DNA of 64,000 nucleotides from positions 248,001 through 312,000 of the forward strand of contig MCGT01000031.1 of assembly GCA_002104935.1 (NCBI GenBank), written 5' to 3'. The notes beneath the pieces were generated by a model. The model was not told where the DNA came from and did no database searches. It saw nothing but the letters and a program-made list of their open reading frames with translations. A program made the position numbers and the translations under genes. This stretch comes from Hesseltinella vesiculosa. Lineage: Eukaryota; Mucoromycota; Mucoromycetes; Mucorales; Cunninghamellaceae. Shown in pieces: positions 43,755 through 54,543 of the stretch (position 1 is the first letter of the stretch; each line of letters begins with the position of its first letter).

Positions 43755-45382
43755 AGTTTTTTTTTACATAAAAACACTGAGTGAAAAAGGCAGAAGAATA
43801 AAAAATGGGTTGCTTTATAACCTTTTTTTTTTTTAAGCATCGCCTTCTTTTTTTGGCATACCATGCTGGATATAGCACCCACCCTTGACTCTGAGCCTCG
43901 TGGGGTCTTCACCTTCCTTTTTGACAGCCAATTTTTTTCATACTAATTGTCGATCGTATTTCTTTTTTAGATGTGCTCAAAAAATCTAGATCCTTTCGAC
44001 CCTCGACTTCCTCGTCTATTTTTATTTTCAGCTCCGACCGATCCAAAAAAAGAAAATGCCGTGTCACCACACTGCCATGGGTCACACCTGCCCATGTGTT
44101 CATTTGGCGGGCAGCCTCCCTATTGTTCCCCTACTTGACTTTGACCCTTTTTTGATATAGAAGGGTGCCACCATTTCATTAACCCAAGCGTCAAAAACCC
44201 AGTTCTCGAGGCAAACCGACGCTAATGTTGCCACGCGAAAAGAGTCTGGAACTCTCTATTTTTACTCGTGCAGTATGCAAAAAAAAAGTTCCTCGGTTTC
44301 TGCAAAAAAATTCAACCGCCTTTTTCCAAAAATAAAAAGCGACTCGGCACAGCTAATTAGTCTCCTGTTAGTGCTCATTCATGCACGATTATCCCTCGGT
44401 GACAGCCGATGGCAGGAAGAGTAGCTTGCACCTGTTCCTGGTGTCGAGGACCGTTATCGGCTAGCGTATTGAACAAAGCTTTGTTGTTAAATGAATCATT
44501 GGATTTTGACTTCCAGAACCTTCTTTTTCATTTCCAAGGAACACATCCCTCTTTCTAGTGGACCCCACCAAAAAGAATACCCGCTGCCTTGCTCTGTCCA
44601 ATCTGCACGATGGCTTTCAGATCCTTTTTTTTTTTTTTTCTCACAGAGCACGGTCGTTATCCTTCTTGACAAAGCAGAAAAAGGGTGGTTATCTAATCTT
44701 CACCACGTGGCCGCAATTGGCTCTCCATCATGCCCAAGCTGTCTGTTCTTGCGTGCAGCCATTATTAGAGTGCCGCATGGCGGATTCTGGACTGAATTCA
44801 TTTTGAGCGTGTATCTCGAAAAGGAAGCCAGTCAGCTTTTTTTCCCAATTTTTGACACCCCTTTGCCTTTGAGCATTTTCTCGATCATTCGTTTTTGACA
44901 GCTTAAATTGACCAGGCTTGCAAGGTTGTAGACAAGAATCTAAGAATCTAGAGTGCATGGTAGGTGCGCCATTGGGTGCTTAATTTTGTGATGGCGATGG
45001 TGATGGTGAAAACACCTCCTCAGCTGATGAAATGCAAGCATGACAATGTATTCGAGCATTATCCTTTTGGTATTTGGCTGCAGCTTTTTACGTTTGGCAA
45101 TATGAGACCTACAGCAAAATTATCGTTTAAAAGTTCAAAATAAAAACAGAGTCGAATTTGGCAGAAAATTTGGCCACCTTTTCTCTCTTCCCACTGATTT
45201 CAGAAAATAAGAAGCAAGGGGAAAACGTCGCTGACCGAAAAGGAGCGAGCTTACATGCTCAGATATTAATCTGGACCATTTGCTTCGACAGGGCAATGGC
45301 TATGTTCATCCTATACTTCTCTTCCTCTCCCTCACTTCCAACCTATCAACGTGCTACCCACTCTTATTTTTTTTATGTTCAA
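43755..45382. other. Intergenic, no supported gene
   Basis: Contains many A/T runs and short frames. Pieces at 43863-44157 (MLDIAPTLDSEP on the plus strand and a frame after tttttttag at 43970) might be exons of a small gene but could not be joined with confidence. G-rich short repeats of the type ggtggtgaggagttggg lie just beyond, at 45440-45500, inside the coding end of the next gene. Confidence 0.4.
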
Positions 45383-47029
45383 TCAATCCTTGGTTTGATG
45401 AGCTTTAGGAGAAAAAAAAACATAAGTGGGGTGCGTATCGGGTGGTGAGGAGTTGGGAGAGGAGGGTGGTGAGGGGCTGGGAGATGAGGGTGGTGAAAGG
45501 TGGATTGATTGTGAACGCTCTTCTTCGACTTGTTGCTTGAATTCAGATGACTCCAAAAGCGAACTTCTTGCGACCAGGAAGTTCTGTAAAAAATAAAAAA
45601 TGAGCGGAAGGCGTACATGACCTTCACGTCCGTCCTGCTTTTGCCTGTGTCCATACCTTCCAAACAAACAAATGATCAAGCGTGCTCTTGAAGTGCAACA
45701 GTTCCAGCATGTTGGTGGGGATAATCAATGGTGCCACAGTTGTTGCGACATAATACCCACGATTCTCAGTGAGTCGGTACATGTAACCGCGCATACCTGT
45801 AAAAAAAAGGGTTTAGTTCATAGGTGGCGACAGCAACCTTTCCTAAAGCCCCGCTTGTCAGTAAAATCGACAGCCATGACAGTCTCCACTTCTTTATCCA
45901 ATGCCCTCAAATTGGCAAGTACACAGGCATTTGTTCGTAGATTTTTCGATTGTTAGCGATGAAGGATGGAAGGAGAGACATTTGCCTTCTTCCATTCGTT
46001 CGTGCAAAGCTCTGATGAATGCCCACAGAGCAGTAGGTCAATGCGCCGCCCGGTGGGGTGGGACAGCTGGGAGCCAGGGAACACGACGTCGTGAAGTTCC
46101 GTTGCGTATTTGGTGGCCAATGAAATGTTCTCTCCGCTAGGAAAAAAAAGTTAAACGAGGAAAGGGAGGCATGAGGGTGATGCTGTGAACTTACTCCTTT
46201 AGCTGAATGGAGGTGAATTTGAATAGCTTCTCTAGGATGGAAGCGCAAGAGCGGTATGCAGTCATTTCTGAAGTAGCACCGCTTTTATTGCTCCAGTTGT
46301 CGAAGTTATCCACCCTGAAAAAACGGGGTAAGGATCAAGTTTTGCTTTTTCCTGCGCCTAATCCCAACTTACAGAGTTTCCATAATGCTTAGCATTGAGT
46401 ACAACTCGGTAGGACGCTTTTGTTCAAGTACAAGCAGCCGTTTTTGATAGAGAATCGCAGCCAGCAGGGAAGAGGAATCGGAGCTAGCATGACAGAGAAA
46501 ATGGGGAATCAGATCTTTGGCACAGTATATCGCTCCATGCTTACTTGTTTGAAAGGAGGGCATCGTACATATCTTTGCACTCTGTGTTCATTCCACATTC
46601 GCTCTCCGACTTGTCACCCTTCAGCTGATTTACTTCATTTTTGTCAAGGACGGATGTAACGACATTCACCATCATTGGATCGATAAGGTTCAAGATATTG
46701 GACATCAGGAGTCTGTGAAGGGAAAAAAAGCAAGAGCGAGTCGGCTAAAGATGTTGCCAAAGGTGATCACTTACTTTATGGTCTCAACATCCCAACCCGA
46801 GACCTTCTCCTTCAGCAATAATTTGGTCACATATCTTTGGATTTTGTCCCTGATGGAGGCATCGTTTAGCAAGTGCAAATCTGTTTTTCCGATGAGATAG
46901 GCCACATCTTCTTCAGCCAGTGGTTTTTTGGCAACCTAATAGCCGATCCGGGGAAATAGCGTCAATGGCCATCATCATGCTTGCTTTGACTATTGCGCCT
47001 ACCTCTTTAAATGCGATATTTCGAAGCTT

Positions 47030-47858
47030 GTTAAAATTGGCCCTTGTTGGTCTTCGTCTTCAACGCCGCTCTCTTCTGCATCAGAGCCCTGAGCATCTTG
47101 TTGATCGCTTGTGCCTTCCGAGTCTTGAGCATTGGAGTATTTGGCATAATTTGGTGTTGCGTTCACCCTCCTCCAGCCAGCGAGTGGCGGATCGGATCCG
47201 GAGGCCTTCCATGTGGCGTTGCGTATGCCGATCAATGCTGTTGTCGATCTTGTCCAGGGAGCTTTCAGTTCCACCTTGTCGATCGTTCGGTAAGGCTTGC
47301 AGGATTGATGTGCGTCTTGCTTGAAGGTTGGCCAGCTCCTCAGCCTGGGATACCTTAAGCTTCCTACTTACATTGGTCGCCAGTATCTGGACAGATGTCT
47401 TCATGTCCTCCCATTGCTTTTGAGGTGAGAGGTCAGGTCGCTTACGGCGAGAGTGAAAAGCTGCTAGCAGTTGCTCTAATTGCGCCATGAAGAGTTCGCT
47501 TCCAAGTAGTTGGTTGTTGAAGCGCCATGTCCCAGGACCCATGGTGGGTCGTTGCAAGGTCAGGTCCACATAAACCAGGTGGTGGTCGGTCCATAGTCTT
47601 GGTAGGAAAAATTGGCCAGAGGCTTGTGCAAGTTCCGCCCCAGCGTCATCGCCAAGAACGCTTGAAAATAAACTCAGAAAATTCACGGATACGAAGTTAC
47701 ACTCAGCCTGGAATTGTCCAATAAAATCATTTTTCTGTTTTTGGATTTCCTTTTTTCCAATTTCCTTCCCATTTACCTGGAAGCTGTTGTCAATACTCGC
47801 TTGAGCTTGTACAGGAAGTGTAAAAGGCGATAGCTGAGCGTCTTGAAGGGTCATGGAT
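47030..47858 (-). mobile_element. Composite insertion: internal LINE ORF2 fragment plus an inverted host-exon copy
   Basis: From about 47665 down to 47030 the minus strand reads like the end of a LINE endonuclease and the linker to the reverse transcriptase: LPRLWTDHHLVYVDL, GPGTWRFNNQLL, then RIRSATRWLEEGERNTK and, after a frameshift, LKTRKAQAINKML. No reverse-transcriptase catalytic motif or poly-A end is present, so both ends of the element are missing. From about 47655 to 47745 the sequence is instead an inverted copy of the host gene's own exon. The whole insert is flanked by aagctt on both sides (47024-47029 and 47859-47864). Deleting the insert and one aagctt restores an open exon, so this looks like a target-site duplication. 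Elements of this LINE group are common in fungi. Confidence 0.75.
47673..47743 (+). repeat. Inverted partial copy of the exon at 48312-48382
   Basis: About 71 bp matches the reverse complement of 48312-48382. There are five internal differences and one at the boundary. All five internal differences are C-to-T or G-to-A in this copy relative to the exon. Similarity continues weakly upstream to about 47655, with a 9-bp deletion. On the plus strand it reads KIHGYEVTLSLELSNKIIF. Confidence 0.8.
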
Positions 47859-48815
47859 AAGCTTCAAAGAGAACATGAAGTCAGACGTTTCATAGAGATG
47901 CACAATGAAATGACGCGCAATGTCGCCAACCGGCAAGTCGACAAGGTTGTCAGGAAGATGCAGAGCAGGGTTGTGACGGAACTGGCCATAAAATTCATCT
48001 AGCTCATCCCAGTTAATCATTGCTTCAGAAGGGGGAGATCGTTGGCGGGTGGCACTATTTCAGCAGCGGATGCAAGTCGGGTACCAGCATCAGCGTCCTA
48101 CAATATGCACTAGAGGTCGTTTACATTTGCAATCACTACAACGAGCGATGGGCACTTGATCAGTCACTTGCAATAAAGCGTTCAATGGAGGCAATATCCA
48201 GGCGCATAACTCTGTGTGATGTCATGTTCAGAAATAGCGAAGAGAAAGAGAAAGGTGTTAAAAAAAGCAAGTAAGCTTTTCTCTTCCCATCCCCCCTTTT
48301 TTTTTTTGCCAAAAACAGAAAAGTGATTCTGTCGGACAATCCCAGGCTGAGTGTAACTTCGTATCCGTGAATTTTCTGAACCTCCTCGTTTATTTTTTGA
48401 AAGTGGCGGGCCAAAATCGATTTACCCCAGAATTTGCACATAACTTGTACATGACAAGAGGGGTCCATGGTTAAAGCCAGGGTCCATGCAGACGTCCTAG
48501 CGATGAACTGCTGTAAACTCTGCCTAGCCAGACACTCGCTGTCAAACAAGCGAGCGATACCATCGACCTCCTACAAAGTCATCCCACGTTGCATTTTTTT
48601 TTCTTGTCCATAATGACAAATGGACTTGGTGTAAACAAAAAACGCCTGAAAAAAAAAGTAGAGATGGAACCCCCAGGTAGCGCCGTTCTGCTTGATGTCG
48701 GCTGTAAGCTCAGACAGCGTTGTCAGTTTCAAGTAGGATATTTTATCGATCTGGTTTAAAAAATGTGGCTAAGAGAATGTGAGATGCACGGATGAAAAAA
48801 AGAAAGAGATGGAAT

Positions 48816-50801
48816 CTAAAGAACACAACGGTCAAAATAGGTTTGCAGGGTGGAGGTAAAAGAAGATGGATGGTCAGCGAGGGTGGCGATATAGCCGTCA
48901 GGGCGGATCAGAGCAAGGATCATGCAGGCTTGCTTGGACACAGTCATGTTTTGGTAATGGCGGTGACACTGGTTTTGATTCAGCTTGTCCAGGACGATGA
49001 GATCCAGCAAGCTATCACTGTCAGGCTGGCCATCGAGGCAAGTTGCGAGCTGATCCTTGGTGCTGGTGGTGACAATGGTCAACATCAAAGCAGGGCGCGT
49101 GTGTTGGCTGTTTCCTCCGCCATTACCACCCTCTTGGCATGCTTGGATGACTTGGCGGATGATAGGCAAGGAGTCGGCCGTCAGGTTGTTCACGAGCAGA
49201 AGAACGCTGAAGCTGAAGACGTCGATACCATCAAAGATACGGGCCTTTTTTCCCGAGACGGCCTTGATCACCTTGGCGTTGGGCGCACTCATCCCAGCGC
49301 CTGTCTGGCCATGAAGAAGCATGTTGTCGTCACTAGGGGGGTATTGGATGCCAAAACCGCTGGTGAAAAGCCGGTGACGATCGACCACTTTGCAGTAGGT
49401 GTCCATGGTCGTCGGGTCAGCTGCCGCCGCAGCGACCGTCTTGTCGATCTCGATGACTTGATGTGCCACAGGTCGCCGTTCCATCGTGTAGGTCAACAAC
49501 GCCTCTTTGCTCAGTCTATTTTTTTCCACCATAGCAAGTTTCCACACCTATGCAGCAAGAGAAAAAAGGTGAGTTGCTGAGGAGGACGGGAGCGTAGGGC
49601 AAGGGAGATTACCAAGTTGAAGACATCACCAAAGCCAGTGTTGAGACCTTGACCAAGCGTTGGGCTTTGACTATGAGCAGCGTCACCGAGAAGAAACACT
49701 CGGCTGTCCATGGCTTGCATGGAGCAAGCCAGGCGTTGACCAACCACATAAGTAGACCAAAACATGGTGCCGAGAATTTCCAGGCGATAAGGCATAAGCG
49801 CTCGTTTGGCTTCCTGTTGGATGTCTTCCAATTGGATCGTGTTGCGGTTGTGCTGTTCCTTTCGGAGGTCTAGTTCGTTGACATCAAAATGCACAAAGAT
49901 GCGAGTGAGACCGTTCTCTCGAGGGAACAGACTGACGGTCTTGGCCATGTCGTTTTGGAGTAGGCTATGGAAAAAAAAAGGGTCAAATCTACATGGCTCT
50001 TTCCATGGAAATTTATACAAGTCTCACCTGACTTGCTTTTTGCCGGGAAAGTTGGTGCGGATGAGGGCATCGAGTACACCCCCATTTATTTCGGTGGTGT
50101 CGCCGACATAGTCAACATTGATCATCTTGCGGATGGCACTATGAGCTCCGTCGCAACCAAAGAGGTATTTGGAGTGGACCGTTTCGGTGGTAGAGTCTTT
50201 CATGTTCAGGACCGTCAACGTCAAAGGGAAGTCAGGATCGGCGGTGACGTCTATCTTTGTCACTGTGCAGGGACGTTCCACTTGGACATCATGTTCTGAC
50301 AATTGCGATTGCAGCATAGCCTCAGTGATATGCTGACCTACACACAGGAGATAGCTTGAGCCGACGAAAAAAGGAAGATGAGTCGATTGAAACAAGCGAT
50401 AGCAAGGTGGCCTTACGGGTATTTAGAGTCCACAGTGTCGGGTACAAAAGGAGAGGACTGGACAAGCTTGCCGTTCTTGTAGGCTTGAATATGCTCAACA
50501 TGGGCGCCCGTGGCTAACAATTCCGTTTCCAGACCGGCCCTTTCCAATAGTTCCAATGTACGTCCATGTATCCAGTCACCTCGGCCCCAGTGGTTAGGTT
50601 GGAATTCCACATCTGCAAAATGAGACGTCAGTACCACTCACAGCATCCGTGTTTTAGTGACTTGCCTACGATGCGCACCGTCAAACCAGCTTTGTTTAAA
50701 AGTGAGGCGCTGAGCAGGCCTACAGGTCCACCACCCACAATCATTACATCCACATGGGTAGGAGGGGCGTCAGGGAGTTGTGTTGAAACTAAAGGAGCCA
50801 T
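48816..50801 (-). CDS. FAD-dependent aromatic monooxygenase (phenol hydroxylase family)
   Basis: Five exons (50666-50801, 50417-50612, 50028-50354, 49613-49964, 48816-49547) give 580 residues. The FAD site has VDVMIVGGGPVGLLSASLL near the N-terminus, GRGDWIHGRTLELLE, the DG motif in FGCDGAHSAIRKMI, and the GD motif VFLLGDAAHSQSPTLGQGLN. The last 180 residues have the thioredoxin-like dimerisation fold of phenol 2-monooxygenase, ending IRPDGYIA ... YFDRCVL. The enzyme should hydroxylate a phenolic substrate with NAD(P)H and oxygen; the substrate is unknown. The first intron begins GCAAGT (donor at 50665), a GC-AG intron demanded by reading phase. The gene is downstream-adjacent to the pseudogene region, ending about 20 bp from it. 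Confidence 0.92.
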
Positions 50802-51063
50802 CTCTGCTGTAAAATAAAAAAGAAAAAGAAGCTAAGCGTCTTTTTTTTTTTTGTCCGTGTCATACCGCGTGATATAGGCTGGCTGAGAATGAAAAAAAGT
50901 GGCCTGACTTTTTTTATTTTCGATTGCTGCGTGTTCATGCATCTTGTGCTTTTTACGATTACTGTACAGTGTGGGTACAGTACAGTGTATAAGGGAAAAA
51001 ACAAATAAATACCAGGGGGTATACCAATAACCAAAAAAAAAAATAGAAAAGACGGTTGAAAGA

Positions 51064-52089
51064 TCAATAGGCAAGAGGATAGGGTGAAGAGGTAGAGGGA
51101 GAGATGGGTTTGCACTTGTCGAGCCGGGTATGCAGGAAGACTTCCACACCAAGGAACACCACCCGACAGATGCGCAGGACAAAAGAGCAGATCCGGCTGA
51201 CGAAGCCCGGCATGGGTAGGGATGCATGAACAAGTTGCAGAGAGCTAGGGGAGGAAACGCTGGGACCAAGCATCATGGACTCGGCCAACTCCACCACCAG
51301 ATAGGCGGATTCTATCAGCCGTTGGCTGCAGAACCAGATACCCGAGCGAAGATGCTGATGCCAGGAACGAGTCGACAGGAATGGAGCCGTCTTTTTCTGG
51401 AGCAAGGAGAGGTCGGTGGACGGGCATGTTTGCTGTTGTTGCGGAGAAAGGGCCGCGGCCGATGAGTGTCCTCCGCTGGCGGTCACGGTTGCACGGTACC
51501 ACGTCATCAGAGCATCTTCCCTCACTGCCTTATCAGGTGGAGGAGGTCGATGGCCATATTGATGTTGGTCGTCTTCTGATCCGTGCAGGTCCTCATCGTC
51601 CTCTTCCATACCCAAGAGAAACCGAGGGTCGTTCGCCAAATCAGGCACGGTGTCTGAATCTTCCCAGGACTTGTCATTGGCCAACCAAGCGCCTTCTTGG
51701 ATAGCTTCACGTGAGAGGAATTGGCGTTCGATGGAAGGCGAAACGTGGCTGAGGTCATTCGGATCATGGTCGTCATCTTCGTTTTCAAACTGAAGCTGAT
51801 GGATGGCAGACGCTGGTGGCGGAGGGGTGTACATGAAATTGTCATTAGCGAGATGGACATGGGGAGTAATGTCGGCCATGTCCAAAAGGAATTTTTGAGA
51901 CTTGTTGTACATGGTGTGAAGGAACCAGTTGTTCAAAAACGAGTACAAGGGACGGCGGCGGTAGTAAGGGTCCGTTTGCAAAGTGAACTTGTAGCAGGTC
52001 ATGCAAAATATTCGGGTGGCCAGGGCTTCGAGTGCTGGGCCATTGTCATTATGGTCAGAAAGCTCGAGGTCTGTCACAGGCTGTGACAT
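51064..52089 (-). CDS. Hypothetical protein with acidic middle and hydrophobic C-terminal segments
   Basis: An intronless frame of 341 codons starts MSQPVTDLELSDHNDNGPAL. The first 90 residues look folded, with Cys and aromatic residues (RIFCMTCYKFTLQTDPYYRR). The middle is acidic and Gln/Pro-rich, and the last 100 have hydrophobic stretches (YLVVELAESMMLG; RICSFVLRICRVVFLGVEVFL) that could be membrane-associated helices. I do not recognise it. The length and composition support a real gene. Confidence 0.7.
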   Translation of the reverse strand: MSQPVTDLELSDHNDNGPALEALATRIFCMTCYKFTLQTDPYYRRRPLYSFLNNWFLHTMYNKSQKFLLDMADITPHVHLANDNFMYTPPPPASAIHQLQFENEDDDHDPNDLSHVSPSIERQFLSREAIQEGAWLANDKSWEDSDTVPDLANDPRFLLGMEEDDEDLHGSEDDQHQYGHRPPPPDKAVREDALMTWYRATVTASGGHSSAAALSPQQQQTCPSTDLSLLQKKTAPFLSTRSWHQHLRSGIWFCSQRLIESAYLVVELAESMMLGPSVSSPSSLQLVHASLPMPGFVSRICSFVLRICRVVFLGVEVFLHTRLDKCKPISPSTSSPYPLAY

Positions 52090-53049
52090 TAGGTGCTATG
52101 TGAGTCAAGAAAGAAGAGTGAATGGAGAACGAAAAGTAAAAAAAAATAGCACTAAAAAAAAAAGAACGGCACCCTCACGCTTATCTTTTTTTTTCTTGGA
52201 ACAGGTCCGACAAGTCGCTACTTTCTTTTTTTGGACTGTGTTTGTGGAGTGGCGTGGTCGTCGAATCTTTTTAAAAAAAAGGTTGCACCGAGGTTGTGTG
52301 GGAAGAAGAAGTTGGACAAGCACGCCAAAATGAAAGAGGGTTGTGTAGTTTATGAAGGGTACTTGATTGGATATTACGTAGAAGAAAAGGAAGCCATGTG
52401 ACGTGAGGGAGTTTCCACGATGGCAGCGCATTGACCACGTGCAAAAAAGGAAAGCGTGTCTTCCAGCGGTGGCGATCAGATCAATGGGAATGGATCTTTT
52501 TTGACCTCGACGTCCCCCACATTGGCTTGACCAAAAATGGATAGAGTCACGGTTTTTTTTTTTTAATACAATGGTATGATATGTGACAGGATGCATGGCA
52601 AGGGTAAAGAATAAGGTGGATATGAAGTGTGGTGGGGGAAAGAAGGCCCGCGTATTTTGATGAAAAAAAATATGATAACAGCTTTGACAGTGATTCATAA
52701 GAACATGTGTTTGAAACGGTGAATGTAAACAAGGGCCCGACGCGACCAATGCTTCTGAGTTTTGTCAGGGATGTACCGGGCAATACTGGAAAAGAAGACG
52801 AATACAGGAGCGTGAGTGGTTGATGAGATCAAAAGTGGGCTTGCCTTGGTTTGATGGTTTTTTGAACCACAAATCCTACATGAGCTATCCATGGATTTGG
52901 GTGTGCTAGCACAGCAGTTGCTGAGAGTAGATGTCATTGAAGAGAGAAACGATAGAAAGACAAATGGAATGATAAAGAAGGTGAAAAAAAAAGTCTTTAT
53001 CAAAATTTTCTTATTTTTTTTCACATGCCTGATTGTTGTGGTGGCCAAT

Positions 53050-53086
<37 letters not shown>

Positions 53087-53290
53087 GTTCAAAAAAGATG
53101 ATGGTCCCTGCACTGATTTTTGAAAATACAACACTCACATGCCAGATTTCATTCGATCTCATTCCACCGTTTGCATTTTGGCCCATGATTCTGTGCAACC
53201 CTGGAAATGTTGGAGGAAAAAAGTAAGCATTGACCACTCCAAAAAAAATCCCGAGGGCTAAGATTCGGAGAGAGGCTGATTTTTTTATTT
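52090..53290. other. Intergenic with a 31-base A run
   Basis: An A31 tract lies at about 53054-53084. The minus strand carries a 201-codon open frame (52695-53300), but it runs through the homopolymer and overlaps the end of the glucanase gene. I see no recognisable domain and do not call it. Confidence 0.45.
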
Positions 53291-54266
53291 TCAATTGCAT
53301 GGGTTCTCAAGGTCACTGGAGGTGATTGGTTGTTTGATATTCATGTTTGCGTCAAGGACACCAAACTTGCCTTCGGCACCTCCCTTATAGGGTTCATCTG
53401 TGGCAGAGAAATAAAACAGGCTGATGTCGTTCTTTTGCGCCCAGCAAAGAATGCCCTTGAGGTATTGGCGGCTATTGTCAGGTGATGCCTCGGCGGCTCC
53501 AAAGGCGGCTCCGCCCGATGGCCAACCTGTCTCTGTCACCACCACTTTCTTGCCCTTGGCATTGGATGACACCAGCTTGTAATGATCAATAAAGGTATTG
53601 ACTGCCTTATCAATCGAAACTGCCTCCCAGTAAGGGAATGCGTTGCTAGAAAAAAAAAAAAGAAAGAGGCCGTCAGACCCAGCGCAGGGAAAACGGTCGG
53701 CTTACAATGAGATGAAATCCACGGCATCTACCACAGGAGGATCGATTTTGAAATACACTTCACTGGTAGTGACTGGGATATTGTGGGGGCTAGCCATTTG
53801 CTTGACAGCTTTGATATAGTTCACCAGCGTGGGCACGTCGGTGTCGTTGCGATAGACAGCTTCGGAGCCAACAATGATGGCCTCAATGGCTTGGGTGTTT
53901 CCTTGCAAGATTTTCTTCAGAGCAGCAGATTCTCGTTCAAAGGTATCAGGTCGGTCAATCCACATGCCTAGAAACACCTTCATTCCAGTCTGTTGAGCTG
54001 CCTGCACCGTCAATTGCCCTAGGGCCAATAATAAAAAAGGGCTATTAGCTTCTTCCCCCCCCCCCCCCACATTTCTTTCTCCTACCTTGCTCACAAACAG
54101 ATGTGGTGTAGCTTCTGACACGACCAGTGTAGTTTTGAAGTCCTTTGAATAGTTGTGTATAATGCTCAATACCAGGACAGTTTCCTTGATCAATGCCAAA
54201 ATTCAAGCCATAAAAGGGGGTGGTGGCGGCCACCAAAGGCAGAATAGCAAGACTTGTCCACTTCAT
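53291..54266 (-). CDS. Glycoside hydrolase family 17 beta-1,3-glucanase/transglycosylase (Bgl2/Scw-like)
   Basis: Three exons (54086-54266, 53706-54018, 53291-53645) give 282 residues. A short signal peptide, MKWTSLAILPLVAATT, is followed by YGLNFGIDQGNCP. The two catalytic glutamates are seen in IIVGSEAVYRND (acid/base, near 112) and VVVTETGWPSGG (nucleophile, near 204). SLFYFSATDEPYKGG is the conserved end of the barrel. Such enzymes remodel cell-wall beta-glucan from outside the cell. No GPI signal is visible at the C-terminus. The intron at 54019-54085 includes a poly-C run of about 14. Confidence 0.92.
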
Positions 54267-54543
54267 TTCTACAAAAGATAAAGGGGAAAAGGGAGAAAAG
54301 GAGAAACAGATTTTGACATTTTTTATAGCCCAAAAATTTCAAAGGCATGGGCATGTTTCTGTTTCTTGGCAACAGCTTCAATCATGGCAAATCAAGAAAG
54401 TCGATCGCTCTAAAAACAATCGCACTGACAGCAAGCCAATCGCTTTTTTTTGGGCTTCCGCCACAGAAGCCTTCCCTCGCTTGCTGCCGCTTCCCCCTTT
54501 TTTTTTCTCCACTGTTTTTTTTTTCTTTTTTTGTTTGTAACCC

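Larger units (their letters stand above)
45383..48800 (-). pseudogene. Broken member of the D...ExK family, with insertion and nonsense codon
   Basis: On the minus strand, exon-like pieces run from about 48750 to 45383 and match the intact gene at 17380-18658 in order. NILNLIDPMM corresponds to SIVNLLNPTI. ELYSMLSIMETLVDNF matches AYIMLSCLEHLVESF. SCASILEKLF matches RFASLLDHIF. RRIDLLLCG ... NEWKK matches RKIDLLYKC ... NEWKK, and YVFFSPK matches YIFFTPK. The N-terminal part extends further than in the other copy (IARLFDSECLARQSL, IHGYEVTLSLGLSDR). Two lesions are visible. An insertion at 47030-47858 splits the exon that read FSLKL...RNIAFKE. The codon aligned to Gln before SKNLR is TAA (45953-45955). 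The last exon codes a Pro/Ser-rich repeat and then the stop at 45383. It is most likely not functional. Confidence 0.75.

Noticed and set aside
44491..44898. 135-codon plus-strand frame
   Set aside because: It contains a poly-Phe run from a T homopolymer and has no recognisable similarity or splice support.
45440..45510. G-rich ggtggtgagg repeats as a possible quadruplex element
   Set aside because: On the minus strand they encode the Pro/Ser-rich tail shared with the related gene, which explains the repeat without a structural role.
52695..53300. 201-codon minus-strand frame with a signal-like start
   Set aside because: It reads through the A31 run as poly-Phe, overlaps the glucanase end, and shows no domain.
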